From Geobacter sp. UBA5730 (lineage in GTDB: Bacteria; Desulfobacterota; Desulfuromonadia; Geobacterales; Pseudopelobacteraceae): a DNA stretch of 64,000 bases. Shown piece after piece: positions 51,590 to 59,829 of this stretch. The stretch's first letter is position 1, and every line of letters begins with the position of its first letter. Made by a program: the position numbers and the translations under genes. The notes below the pieces were generated by a model that made no database searches, had not been told where the DNA came from, and saw only the letters and a program-made list of their open reading frames with translations. Location of the stretch: NCBI GenBank assembly GCA_002419465.1, contig DIGE01000016.1, positions 219,674 to 283,673 of the forward strand. Direction: 5' to 3'.

Positions 51590-51869
51590 AATTTGACGGT
51601 TTTGCACATGAACAACTGATTTAAAAAAATATTTATTTTTTTGACAGAGATTTTGCTATGGAAGTTACTGTAAACAGGCATTGTAGTTATAACTACTTGA
51701 TTTTATATGGCAAAACAAGTGACTAAATTTTATGCAATTAGAAAAAATCGTATGTAAGAGCATTGCTTTTCCTTTGCATCAACATCCTTATCAACAGGTT
51801 GTCCACAGTTTGTGTTGATAAGGATTTAATACGACGTAATAGCCTGAACAGACAGTTGTATGTGAATAA
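51590..51869. other. AT-rich intergenic region with DnaA-box-like inverted repeat
   Basis: This 280-base gap lies between convergent genes (ogt plus, mazG minus). It contains an AT-rich stretch at 51620-51652 (A7, T7 runs), and a perfect 13-base inverted repeat, 51784-51796 and 51813-51825, spaced 16 bases. Within the repeat and between its arms are three sites one mismatch from the DnaA box TTATNCACA: 51788-51796 and 51813-51821 (opposite strands) and 51799-51807. No open reading frame there looks like a gene. There is no T-run after the repeat, so it is not a standard terminator. Confidence 0.7.
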
Positions 51870-52661
51870 TCATATATCACGTTCCTTCCTCTTGGCCTCG
51901 TTCCACAACAAATCCATTTCCTCGAGTGTGGCGTCATGCAGGCTGAGTCCGCGCTGGTGAATCTGTTCTTCAACGTGGCTGAAACGTTTTTGGAAACGGT
52001 TGATGGTCTTGCGCAGGGCCTCTTCGGTATCCAGGGCGAGAAAACGACCCAGATTGGCAATCGCAAACAACAAGTCACCCAGTTCCGCCTCGGTATGTTC
52101 CTGATTCCCACTGGCCAGGGCCTCCTCAAACTCGTGCAATTCCTCCATGACCTTGGCCATCACCTGGTCCACATGGTCCCAGTCAAAGCCGACCCTGGAG
52201 GCTTTTTCAGTGATTTTCTGAGCCTTGAGCAGGGCAGGGAGCTGAGGTGGAACACCCGACAGGGCCGAACGTCGTCCTTCTCCTTTTTCCGTTTTTTTTA
52301 TTTTTTCCCAATTTTCAATCTGGGCCTGGCTATCCCTGATCTCAAGGTCGCCAAAAACGTGGGGGTGTCGTCTGATCAGCTTGTCGGCCAGGGTAGACAG
52401 TACGTCATCCATGGTAAATGCGCCACGCTCCTCGGCAATGGCTGCATGGAACACCGGCTGCAACAGCAGATCGCCCAACTCTTCCTTGAGGTGGTCATCC
52501 GAGCCGCTATCAATGGCTTCCATGACCTCATAGGTCTCTTCCAGCAGATAACGTTTAAGCGATTCGTGGGTCTGTTCGGCATCCCAGGGGCATCCCCCCG
52601 GGGCGCGCAGCTGTCGCATGATGGTCATGATCCGGTTAAATCCTGTTTGCTGGTCAGACAT
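51870..52661 (-). CDS. mazG: Nucleoside triphosphate pyrophosphohydrolase MazG
   Basis: A 263-residue enzyme that hydrolyses nucleoside triphosphates to monophosphates, clearing damaged or excess nucleotides and lowering ppGpp in E. coli. It has MRQLRAPGGCPWDAEQTHESL at the N-terminus and two tandem MazG domains with EExxE-type metal motifs: EEMDLLWNE and EELGDLLLQPV, and ELGDLLFAIANLGR in the second. Divergent from the Hypr-like GGDEF gene across a 142-base gap. Confidence 0.95.
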   Translation of the reverse strand: MSDQQTGFNRIMTIMRQLRAPGGCPWDAEQTHESLKRYLLEETYEVMEAIDSGSDDHLKEELGDLLLQPVFHAAIAEERGAFTMDDVLSTLADKLIRRHPHVFGDLEIRDSQAQIENWEKIKKTEKGEGRRSALSGVPPQLPALLKAQKITEKASRVGFDWDHVDQVMAKVMEELHEFEEALASGNQEHTEAELGDLLFAIANLGRFLALDTEEALRKTINRFQKRFSHVEEQIHQRGLSLHDATLEEMDLLWNEAKRKERDI

Positions 52662-52803
52662 GGGAATGGCTCCTTCAAAATACAGGCATGACGAAACAAG
52701 AGCGGCAACGGATTTGGGTCTGGTGCTCTAACTACAGTTTATGTTAGCATGTCCGCGCACAAAACCTGTGTGGCGTTGGCATGGTGGAGGAGAGGCAACA
52801 GAA

Positions 52804-54117
52804 ATGTTCCATCTGCGAAACAACCGTTTCACGCTAACCCAAAAGCTGATCGTCAGTTTTTCCATCAACGGCATCTGCATGCTTGGTGCATTGGTGTATG
52901 CCATTGTTGGTCTGAACACCATGCACCGCATGGTTGGAGATATCGCCCATAACGATCTGACAGCTGCCACAGCTGCCATTAACCTGCGTGACAGCATGCT
53001 GGCCCAGGAACGAACCGCTCGAAAGTTCATGATCCTTGGCCAACTTGAACTGGTTGATGTTCATGGGCGGCAGGCCGAAACCTTCCGCAAGGCCCAGACA
53101 TTACTTCGGGAGCGCACCAACCTCAAAAGTTTGAATGAGCTTGACTCACGCTATGCAGCGTACACCCTGCTGGGCGCCAAACTCTTCACGGGAAAACCGG
53201 TGTCTGAAGCTGCCTTAATAAAGTCGGCTGCTCAGGTTGAAACTGCCATAGAAAAACTGCGGGCCGAACAGCAACAGTTGCTGGAACTAAAACTGACCAG
53301 CGCCAAGCAAAAAGAGGCCAGTACCCTGACTTGGGCCTTGGGGCTGGCGTTATGTGGTGTTGCCCTGGCGTTCACAGTGGCCGCCCTGCTGGTGTACACC
53401 TTCTCGGCATCCATCGGCAAACTGAAAAAAGCTACTCATCGGATCGCTGCCGGTGATTTTGAACATGATCCCCACATCCCGCCAGGGGATGAGGTTGGTA
53501 TGCTGGCTCAGGATTTCATGCGCATGGCGCAGCGCCTGAAGGATCTTGAACAGATCAGCCTTGATGCCAGCCCGCTGACCCGTCTGCCGGGTAACATAGC
53601 CATTGAACGCTCTATCAGTAAGCGGTTGCGAGAGCAACAACCCTTTGCCATGTGTTATCTGGACCTGGACAACTTCAAATCGTATAATGACAAATACGGG
53701 TACATCAGAGCCAGTGAACTGATTAAAGAAGCTGGCTACCTGATTCATCACGTTGTTGAAAAACTGGGTGACCCGGATGCCTTTGTAGGGCATATCGGCG
53801 GTGATGATTTTGTGGTGGTCATTAACCACATGTTGGCCAAAACCGCTTGTCAGAACATCATCCATGACTTTGATGCAATGATACCGAAATACTATTCCGA
53901 AGGGGATCGCGTTGTCGGCTATATCGATGGTGTTGATCGCTATGGCGTACCCCGACATTTTCCGTTGGTGTCCATCTCCATCGCGGTACTGAACTGTCAG
54001 CCTGGCAAGTACACCAGCGCGGCAGAGATCGCCACGGCGGCGGCAGAGGTCAAGGATCGGGTCAAGGAATCGGCAGGCAGCAACTACATCATCGTGCGGG
54101 AGGCAGGCGGTGGTTAA
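52804..54117 (+). CDS. Membrane GGDEF protein with Hypr-type substitution (candidate cyclic AMP-GMP synthase)
   Basis: A 437-residue protein: membrane span 1 at about 14-38, a periplasmic helical sensor domain at 39-175, membrane span 2 at 176-199, HAMP at about 200-252, and a GGDEF domain at 255-437. The catalytic loop is GGDDF (332-336) and the segment NDKYGYIRASELIK carries Ser304 where canonical diguanylate cyclases have the Asp of the GHxxGD motif. This Asp-to-Ser change is the published mark of Hypr GGDEF enzymes such as Geobacter GacA, which make cyclic AMP-GMP. No RxxD inhibition site is seen upstream of GGDDF. ATG 52804 has GGAGAGG upstream. A lipoprotein gene overlaps its 3' end by 8 bases. 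The product is inferred and has not been tested. Confidence 0.85.
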   Translation: MFHLRNNRFTLTQKLIVSFSINGICMLGALVYAIVGLNTMHRMVGDIAHNDLTAATAAINLRDSMLAQERTARKFMILGQLELVDVHGRQAETFRKAQTLLRERTNLKSLNELDSRYAAYTLLGAKLFTGKPVSEAALIKSAAQVETAIEKLRAEQQQLLELKLTSAKQKEASTLTWALGLALCGVALAFTVAALLVYTFSASIGKLKKATHRIAAGDFEHDPHIPPGDEVGMLAQDFMRMAQRLKDLEQISLDASPLTRLPGNIAIERSISKRLREQQPFAMCYLDLDNFKSYNDKYGYIRASELIKEAGYLIHHVVEKLGDPDAFVGHIGGDDFVVVINHMLAKTACQNIIHDFDAMIPKYYSEGDRVVGYIDGVDRYGVPRHFPLVSISIAVLNCQPGKYTSAAEIATAAAEVKDRVKESAGSNYIIVREAGGG

Positions 54118-54607
54118 ATCTCAGCGACTCGTTGGCATAGCAGGAGCACTGCTGGTGACTGCATCGCTTGCCGGTTGCACTACTTTTATGAGTAGCGCCC
54201 GGTCTCCGGTCTCCGAGCGGTGCCTTGCGGAAGGCCTGCTATCACTCCAGTCAGGCAACCTGCGGCTGGCTCATGAATTATTTGAATGTGTGGTGAATGA
54301 GCCTGCGGTTGACAAGATCACCGATGAAGCGCTGTTTCGTCTGGCGCTGCTACAGCTTGGTGAAGATGGCAGCAAGGCGGTTCCACGAGCCCAGGCATTA
54401 TTGGAACGCCTGCGCAAGGAATACCCCGGGAGTCCCTGGGCTCATCAGGCCGCGCCGTTGGCAGCCTGGCTGGCTGGCATCAAGGGTAGTCGTGACCGGG
54501 ATCGGGAACATGTCAACCAGCTGATGCGGGAAAATCGGGAGTTGCGCCAGAGCATTGAGCGTCTCAAGGAACTTGACCTTGAAATAGAAAAAAAACGAAA
54601 ACGTTGA
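54110..54607 (+). CDS. Putative lipoprotein, TPR-like
   Basis: A 165-residue exported protein with an N-terminal signal segment and lipobox (SLAGC, Cys near residue 23). The central region (about 45-125) has helical repeats of TPR type (LLSLQSGNLRLAHELFECVV, DEALFRLALLQLGEDGSKA), and the C-terminal 40 residues form a highly charged coiled coil ending KKRKR. GTG start with GGGAGG upstream, overlapping the GGDEF gene by 8 bases. Co-translation hints at a periplasmic partner for the GGDEF sensor; this is an inference. Confidence 0.75.
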   Translation: MVKSQRLVGIAGALLVTASLAGCTTFMSSARSPVSERCLAEGLLSLQSGNLRLAHELFECVVNEPAVDKITDEALFRLALLQLGEDGSKAVPRAQALLERLRKEYPGSPWAHQAAPLAAWLAGIKGSRDRDREHVNQLMRENRELRQSIERLKELDLEIEKKRKR

Positions 54608-54616
54608 CCACGCTGT

Positions 54617-55750
54617 TTAGCCTTTGCCAGCTTTCCCCTGTTTTTCACCCCCCAGATACTCTTGCAAAAATGCCCCTTTGTAGGCCATAAAACGGTTGTC
54701 GGCAATTGACTGCCGGATCTCAGCCATCATGGTCAGATAAAAGGTAATATTGTGAATAGCTGACAGTACAGCCGAAAGCACCTCATTGGCGACAAACAGA
54801 TGATGCAGATAGGCACGGCTGAAGGTACAGCAGGTATAACAGGAACAGGACGGATCGACCGGATAAAAATCCCGCTTGTAGTTCTTGTTGGTCAGACGGA
54901 TCTTACCCCGCCGGGTGAACAGGGTGGCGCTGCGCGCATAGCGGGTGGGGATCACGCAGTCGAACATGTCAATGCCGCGCTCCACACTTTCCAGGATGTC
55001 TTCCGGCAGACCAACCCCCATCAGGTAACGTGGCTTATGCTCCGGCAGGTGGGGCGCGGTCCAGCCCACCACTTTCTTCAACAGCTCCAGCCCCTCGCCC
55101 ACCGAAACCCCGCCAATGGCATAACCGGGCAGGTCCAGCGTGCCCATTTCCCGGGCGCACATCATTCGGAGATCCTCGTAGACACTGCCCTGAACAATGC
55201 CGAACAAGGCTTGCTCTGGATTGGTCCAGGCGTTTTGACACTCCTTCAGCCAGCGGATGGTCTTTTTAGTAGACTGTTCGGCATAGCTTTTGTCGCACGG
55301 GTAGGGGATGCATTCGTCAAAGGCCATCATGATATCTGAGCCTAAGTCCTGCTGAATACGAATCGCAGCGGCCGGATCAAGGTAGATCTCTTCACCGGTC
55401 AGTTCATGCTTAAAAAAAACGCCCTGTTCGGTAATCCGTTTTTTGGGGAGCGAAAAGACCTGAAACCCTCCGGAGTCTGTCAGGATCGGCTTATCCCAAG
55501 CCATGAAACGATGCAGACCGCCAGCCTTCTGAATGAGACCTTCTCCCGGTTGCAGATGCAGGTGGTAGGTGTTGGAAAGGATGATCTTTGCGCCGGTTTC
55601 CTCAATCTGGACCGGCGTGAGCGGTTTCATGGCACCGTGGGTGGCAACCGGCATAAAGATAGGTGTCGGGATTTCACCACGGCTGGTCGTAAGCATCCCC
55701 AGCCTGGCAGCAGATGAGCGGTCCTTGTGGAGTAACTTAAATTGTAACAT
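54617..55750 (-). CDS. tgt: tRNA-guanine transglycosylase
   Basis: A 377-residue enzyme that exchanges the wobble guanine of GU(N) tRNAs for preQ1, leading to queuosine. The catalytic region DSGGFQVFSLPK, the second conserved Asp region VIPTRYARS, and the zinc motif CSCYTC...SRAYLHHL near residue 315 are present. It starts three bases before epmA on the minus strand, in a translation-related cluster. Confidence 0.96.
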   Translation of the reverse strand: MLQFKLLHKDRSSAARLGMLTTSRGEIPTPIFMPVATHGAMKPLTPVQIEETGAKIILSNTYHLHLQPGEGLIQKAGGLHRFMAWDKPILTDSGGFQVFSLPKKRITEQGVFFKHELTGEEIYLDPAAAIRIQQDLGSDIMMAFDECIPYPCDKSYAEQSTKKTIRWLKECQNAWTNPEQALFGIVQGSVYEDLRMMCAREMGTLDLPGYAIGGVSVGEGLELLKKVVGWTAPHLPEHKPRYLMGVGLPEDILESVERGIDMFDCVIPTRYARSATLFTRRGKIRLTNKNYKRDFYPVDPSCSCYTCCTFSRAYLHHLFVANEVLSAVLSAIHNITFYLTMMAEIRQSIADNRFMAYKGAFLQEYLGGEKQGKAGKG

Positions 55751-55753
55751 AGT

Positions 55754-56656
55754 TTACAGCTCCTCAGGTCTGAAGGCCACCACTTCGTCGATAGTTGCGG
55801 CGTCAGTAACCAGCATCACCAGCCGGTCTACCCCCAGAGCTATTCCGGCAGATGGCGGCATGGTTGACAATTCAGTCAGAAAACGTTCCGGCAATGGCAG
55901 CACTGACCGTCCTGCCAATTGCCGTTTATGGTTGGCCTCGTTAAAACGATCCCGCTGTTCTTCCGGATCGATCAGCTCACTAAAACCATTGGCCAGTTCA
56001 AGGCCAGCCAGATACAGTTCAAACCGTTCTGCAAAACGAGGGTCATCAGACTTCAAACGCGCCAAAGCAGCCATTGGAGCCGGATAGTCGGTCAGCAGCA
56101 CCGGCACGTCAATTTTCTCGAGTTCAGGCTCAACTTGCGACACCAGCAGTTCGTCGAAGCATCCATTTTGAACGCTGGCCAAGGCATCAACCTGCGCGAA
56201 ACGCAAAAAAGCTTCCTGGACGCCGATACGCAGCCAATTGGCCGTTGGGTCTATTTTTTTACCAAAACGGGTGAATTTGCCATCGCTCGTACAACAAACC
56301 GCTATCTGTCGTAACAATCCGATGCAATCATCCATCAGCTCCCGGTAATCTGCACCAGCCCGGTACCATTCCAGCATGGTAAACTCTGACAGGTGACGAG
56401 AACCACGTTCATTGGCACGCCAGCAGTGGCTGATCTGAAAAATCAATTGGTGACCACGGCACAAGAGACGTTTCATGCAGATCTCGGGTGAGGTCTGTAG
56501 CTGCCAGGGTAGGGCGGTAACCGGGTCAATATACTCTTCAGGCGCATTGGCAGGAATAAGAAGGGGGGTCTCCACTTCGAGAAACCCCCGTTCAACAAAA
56601 TACTGCCGTATGGCCTGTAACACCTGCGCCCGAACTGTCAGGGCCGCGTGTGACAT
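55754..56656 (-). CDS. epmA: EF-P lysine--lysine ligase
   Basis: A 300-residue class II LysRS-like catalytic domain that attaches lysine to the PGKG lysine of EF-P. It shows RQYFVERGFLEVETPLLIP (motif 1), QISHCWRANERGSRHLSEFTMLEW (motif 2) and GIALGVDRLVML (motif 3), and lacks the anticodon-binding domain, as in EpmA. It starts right after efp, which it modifies. EpmB (lysine 2,3-aminomutase) was not seen in the window. Confidence 0.94.
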   Translation of the reverse strand: MSHAALTVRAQVLQAIRQYFVERGFLEVETPLLIPANAPEEYIDPVTALPWQLQTSPEICMKRLLCRGHQLIFQISHCWRANERGSRHLSEFTMLEWYRAGADYRELMDDCIGLLRQIAVCCTSDGKFTRFGKKIDPTANWLRIGVQEAFLRFAQVDALASVQNGCFDELLVSQVEPELEKIDVPVLLTDYPAPMAALARLKSDDPRFAERFELYLAGLELANGFSELIDPEEQRDRFNEANHKRQLAGRSVLPLPERFLTELSTMPPSAGIALGVDRLVMLVTDAATIDEVVAFRPEEL

Positions 56657-56657
56657 G

Positions 56658-57221
56658 CTAACCCTTTACTCTCGTTGAATATTCCCCGGTGCGGGTATCA
56701 ATCACGACCAGCTCATTCTCTTCGATAAAGGGGGGGACCCGCAAGACGTAACCGGTTTCAAGTGTGGCCGGCTTGGAATCACTGCCTGAGGTGTCACCCT
56801 TGATCCAGGGGTCGGTCTGGATAACCCGTAAATTCACAAAGTTGGGCAGGGATACGCCAATCGGTTTTTCACCGAATAACAGTACCGACACCTTGGTGTT
56901 CTCCAGCAGGAAGTTTTTGGCATCACCCATGGCGTCTTCTTCCATTACCACCTGTTCATAGGACTGCTGGTCCATAAAGGTATAGTGAGTGCCTTCCTTG
57001 TAAAGGTATTCCATATCCCGTTCATCCATACTGGCCGGCTCGAAGTTTTCACCAGAGCGATACGTACGGTCAAGGGTCGTGCCGTTGATCATATTCTTCA
57101 TCTTGCATTTGTACAATGCCTGGCCTTTGCCCGGCTTGACAAAGTCAAAGGCAGTTACCACAAAAGGGTCACCATCCAGAATCAACTTGGTGCCTTTTTT
57201 AAGATCAGCGACTGACAGCAT
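56658..57221 (-). CDS. efp: Elongation factor P
   Basis: A 187-residue three-domain protein that relieves ribosome stalling at polyproline. The first domain carries FVKPGKGQALYK with the modifiable Lys32, matching the Lys that EpmA targets in E. coli, and the C-terminal RVPPFIEENELVVIDTRTGEYSTRV is typical. The EpmA gene follows one base later, so substrate and enzyme are made together. Confidence 0.97.
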   Translation of the reverse strand: MLSVADLKKGTKLILDGDPFVVTAFDFVKPGKGQALYKCKMKNMINGTTLDRTYRSGENFEPASMDERDMEYLYKEGTHYTFMDQQSYEQVVMEEDAMGDAKNFLLENTKVSVLLFGEKPIGVSLPNFVNLRVIQTDPWIKGDTSGSDSKPATLETGYVLRVPPFIEENELVVIDTRTGEYSTRVKG

Positions 57222-57320
57222 AAAATCTCCTTATATCAAATAATTAACAACACAAAACTCATGCAAAGCAATAAGCTGCCCGGCATGAGTTTTGGTAAGT
57301 GTGTTACTGGTGCGCAGCAG

Positions 57321-57539
57321 CTACTTTGCGCGATAAGTAATCCTGCCCCGACTCAGGTCGTAGGGGGAGAGTTCCACGGTAACCTTATCACCAGGCAGAA
57401 TCTTGATAAAGTACTTACGCATCTTGCCGGAGATATGGGCCAGAACAACGTGATCGTTTTCCAACTTGACCCGGAACATCGCATTCGGCAACGGCTCAAT
57501 CACTGTGCCTTCAACTTCAATCGCTTCTTCTTTGCTCAT
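57321..57539 (-). CDS. infA: Translation initiation factor IF-1
   Basis: A 72-residue OB-fold protein binding the ribosomal A site during initiation. The sequence (EVEGTVIEPLPNAMFRVKLEN, GKMRKYFIKILPGDKVTVELSPYDL) is that of bacterial IF-1, with the standard length. AAGGAGC lies upstream. It precedes efp by 99 bases on the minus strand. Confidence 0.97.
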   Translation of the reverse strand: MSKEEAIEVEGTVIEPLPNAMFRVKLENDHVVLAHISGKMRKYFIKILPGDKVTVELSPYDLSRGRITYRAK

Positions 57540-57670
57540 GCAGCGCCAAGCTCCTTTGTCCTCAGTTTCGTGAGACAGTAACAGTACCGGTATTCCCCGT
57601 GATTTGCAAGTTTTATCACTATCCCTGCACCATAATCGCCCATAAGCTATATTATGTAAAGTTGTTAAAG

Positions 57671-58813
57671 TTATTGATATTGAATATAGATCGGCCTGGG
57701 GTTCAGCTTCAGCAGATCCTGAGGCTGCATGAGAGGATCACCCTTCTTTGTGTCGTTATGATAAAACAACTTAAACCCGGTGAACTGCACCGGTTCCGCG
57801 ACAATGTTGTCCTTGTAGGAATCACGCTTTAACCAGGGAGCTCCCCAGCCGTCCATATGCATGACCACCTGCACCTCGGGACGCAATACAACTTTATCGA
57901 AATTAGTCACCCCATTACGAGTGAAACGATGCATCACAAGCACCTTGGGCGGCAGCTTGTATTTCTGCACCAGATCTTTCAAGTAGTTGCTTGCATAGTT
58001 GATGTCTGCCGCATCATAGGTGCCGACCTTCTTGCCCGGCTTGAACTTGCTCGTGATCAGATTGAACTCTGGGTCAAGCCCCAAATGTACGTCAGGATTT
58101 TTTAGAATTGTCTCGAAACGTGGCAGCAGCGCCCGAATGTCATCATGGCCTGTCTGAATATCTATAAACAGTATGGCGCCGATCTCTTTGGCCCAACCGT
58201 AAACCTGGTTTACAATCTCATCAGCCATCACCATTCGATATTTACCTGATTTCCCTGGATCACCCTGGGCAACTACAGCAATCAGGTGTAAAGCCGGCTG
58301 CACCGGCATGGCCGGGTCGGCTTTTTCCCATTTGGCGACCTCTCCTTTTAAGCGCATCAACATCTCGTCTTTGGGAAACTCGCCCAGCACCCCCATCCTT
58401 TTGGAAAGTGGATTGCCGTAATAAGCCACGATCCGCTTTTGGGGCAGAATCGCACCCGGTAGCGGAGCCGGATATTTTTTAGGCCAGCCTTTTCTGATTG
58501 CGTATTCAGGGTCTTCGCCTGAGTTATATTTAATCTTTACCCTGCCCCTGGCCGTACTGATGTTTTGTAGAGGAGCCGGTTCGGTTCCCAGCGTGCTGCT
58601 GTACTGGACGAACCCCTGCGGTCTGGGAACAAGCTCGGCCCGACCCTTGATTGAAGAAGAAGTAGTGGCTTGAACCAGCTTGAAATCAGGAATGGCAGAG
58701 TGCGGGCGGTCCTGACAGCTGACTACCAGAAAAAGAACCGGGAGAAGCAGTGTCAGCAGGGAAAGAACGGTACGCTTCAGTGACAGAAACTTCAGGATAC
58801 GGGGATGCGACAC
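57671..58813 (-). CDS. Putative exported lipoprotein with TIM-barrel-like domain
   Basis: A 380-residue protein with a signal segment ending VVSC (a lipobox) near residue 33. The mature region (about 110-380) has an alternating pattern seen in TIM-barrel hydrolase-like proteins: RIVAYYGNPLS, LHLIAVVAQGD, AILFIDIQTGHDDI, VHLGLDPEF, VLVMHRFT and VQVVMHMDGWG. I do not recognise the exact family; glycoside hydrolase-like proteins of unknown substrate are the closest idea. A GTG at 58813 is chosen because TGGAG lies nine bases upstream; an in-frame GTG at 58864 is an alternative. It lies between era and infA. Confidence 0.7.
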   Translation of the reverse strand: MSHPRILKFLSLKRTVLSLLTLLLPVLFLVVSCQDRPHSAIPDFKLVQATTSSSIKGRAELVPRPQGFVQYSSTLGTEPAPLQNISTARGRVKIKYNSGEDPEYAIRKGWPKKYPAPLPGAILPQKRIVAYYGNPLSKRMGVLGEFPKDEMLMRLKGEVAKWEKADPAMPVQPALHLIAVVAQGDPGKSGKYRMVMADEIVNQVYGWAKEIGAILFIDIQTGHDDIRALLPRFETILKNPDVHLGLDPEFNLITSKFKPGKKVGTYDAADINYASNYLKDLVQKYKLPPKVLVMHRFTRNGVTNFDKVVLRPEVQVVMHMDGWGAPWLKRDSYKDNIVAEPVQFTGFKLFYHNDTKKGDPLMQPQDLLKLNPRPIYIQYQ

Positions 58814-58935
58814 AGCAATAAACTCCAGGATATATGAGATGGAAGATACACAAAGGAAAGCCACAGAACGTGAGTGCTGTGGCTGCCAACAGGTTTTTAT
58901 ACCATAGCAAAGTCACCGGGGCAATTAAAGAATCA

Positions 58936-59826
58936 TTATTCATAGCCAAGTTCCCGCAGCATGGCGGTCCGCTCGGTCCAGCGTTCCTGAACCTGTACAA
59001 ACAGTTCCAGATAGACCCGCGTACCCAATAACCGCTCAATGTCACGGCGCGCCTGCTCACCGATTTTTTTGAGCATACTGCCCTTTTTACCAATGATGAT
59101 CCCCTTGTGGGTATCACGTTCCACCATGATAATGGCGGAGATTGCCACCAGGTTGTTTTCCCGTTCCTGAAAGTCCTCCACCACCACGGCAGTCCCGTAG
59201 GGGATCTCCTTGGTGGTCAGGCGGAAGACCTTTTCACGGATCAGTTCAGCAACAATAAACTTCTCCGGCAGATCGGTCAGGATATCATCAGGAAAGTAAG
59301 GCACCCCTTCGGGCAGACGTTCCCGCACCAGTCCCACCAACCGATCAACGTTACTGCCGCTTTGAGCCGAGATCGGAATGATCTCCGCAAAGTCGTGCAG
59401 TCGTGTGTAACCATCAATCACGCTGAACAGTTTTTCTTTTGGCTCCACCTGGTCAATTTTGTTCAATACCAGAAAGATCGGCGCACCGGACTTGGCGCAG
59501 ATATCTTTCACAAACGGTTCATCAACCCGTTGGGTGGCGTCCACCACCAGCAGCAGCAGGTCAATCCCGGTTACGGCAGTCATGGCAGCATCCACCATGG
59601 CGCGATTAATCCGTGATTTGGCACTGTGGATACCGGGGGTATCCACAAAGACGATCTGGCTGGTTCCGTCGGAGTGAATGCCCCTGATCACATTGCGGGT
59701 AGTCTGGGGCTTGTCCGATACAGCCACAATCTTTTCCCCCAAGATACGATTCAGCAGGGTCGACTTGCCCACATTGGGGCGGCCGATAATCGAGACAAAG
59801 CCTGATTTAAATGGTGTAGCTTCCAT
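58936..59826 (-). CDS. era: GTPase Era
   Basis: A 296-residue GTPase needed for 30S ribosome assembly. G1 GRPNVGKST, G3 DTPG, G4 NKID, and a C-terminal KH domain with GIIIGKKGSMLKKIGEQAR are present. It starts 3 bases after glnS on the minus strand; rnc, its partner gene in many bacteria, is 24 kb away. Confidence 0.97.
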   Translation of the reverse strand: MEATPFKSGFVSIIGRPNVGKSTLLNRILGEKIVAVSDKPQTTRNVIRGIHSDGTSQIVFVDTPGIHSAKSRINRAMVDAAMTAVTGIDLLLLVVDATQRVDEPFVKDICAKSGAPIFLVLNKIDQVEPKEKLFSVIDGYTRLHDFAEIIPISAQSGSNVDRLVGLVRERLPEGVPYFPDDILTDLPEKFIVAELIREKVFRLTTKEIPYGTAVVVEDFQERENNLVAISAIIMVERDTHKGIIIGKKGSMLKKIGEQARRDIERLLGTRVYLELFVQVQERWTERTAMLRELGYE

Positions 59827-59829
59827 AAC

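Noticed and set aside
51651..51680. TTGACA-containing promoter in the ogt-mazG gap
   Set aside because: The -10 candidate is poor and no plus-strand gene follows it.
51590..51869. Chromosomal origin of replication
   Set aside because: No dnaA, dnaN or other origin genes nearby, only three imperfect boxes, and flanking genes point toward the region, not away from it.
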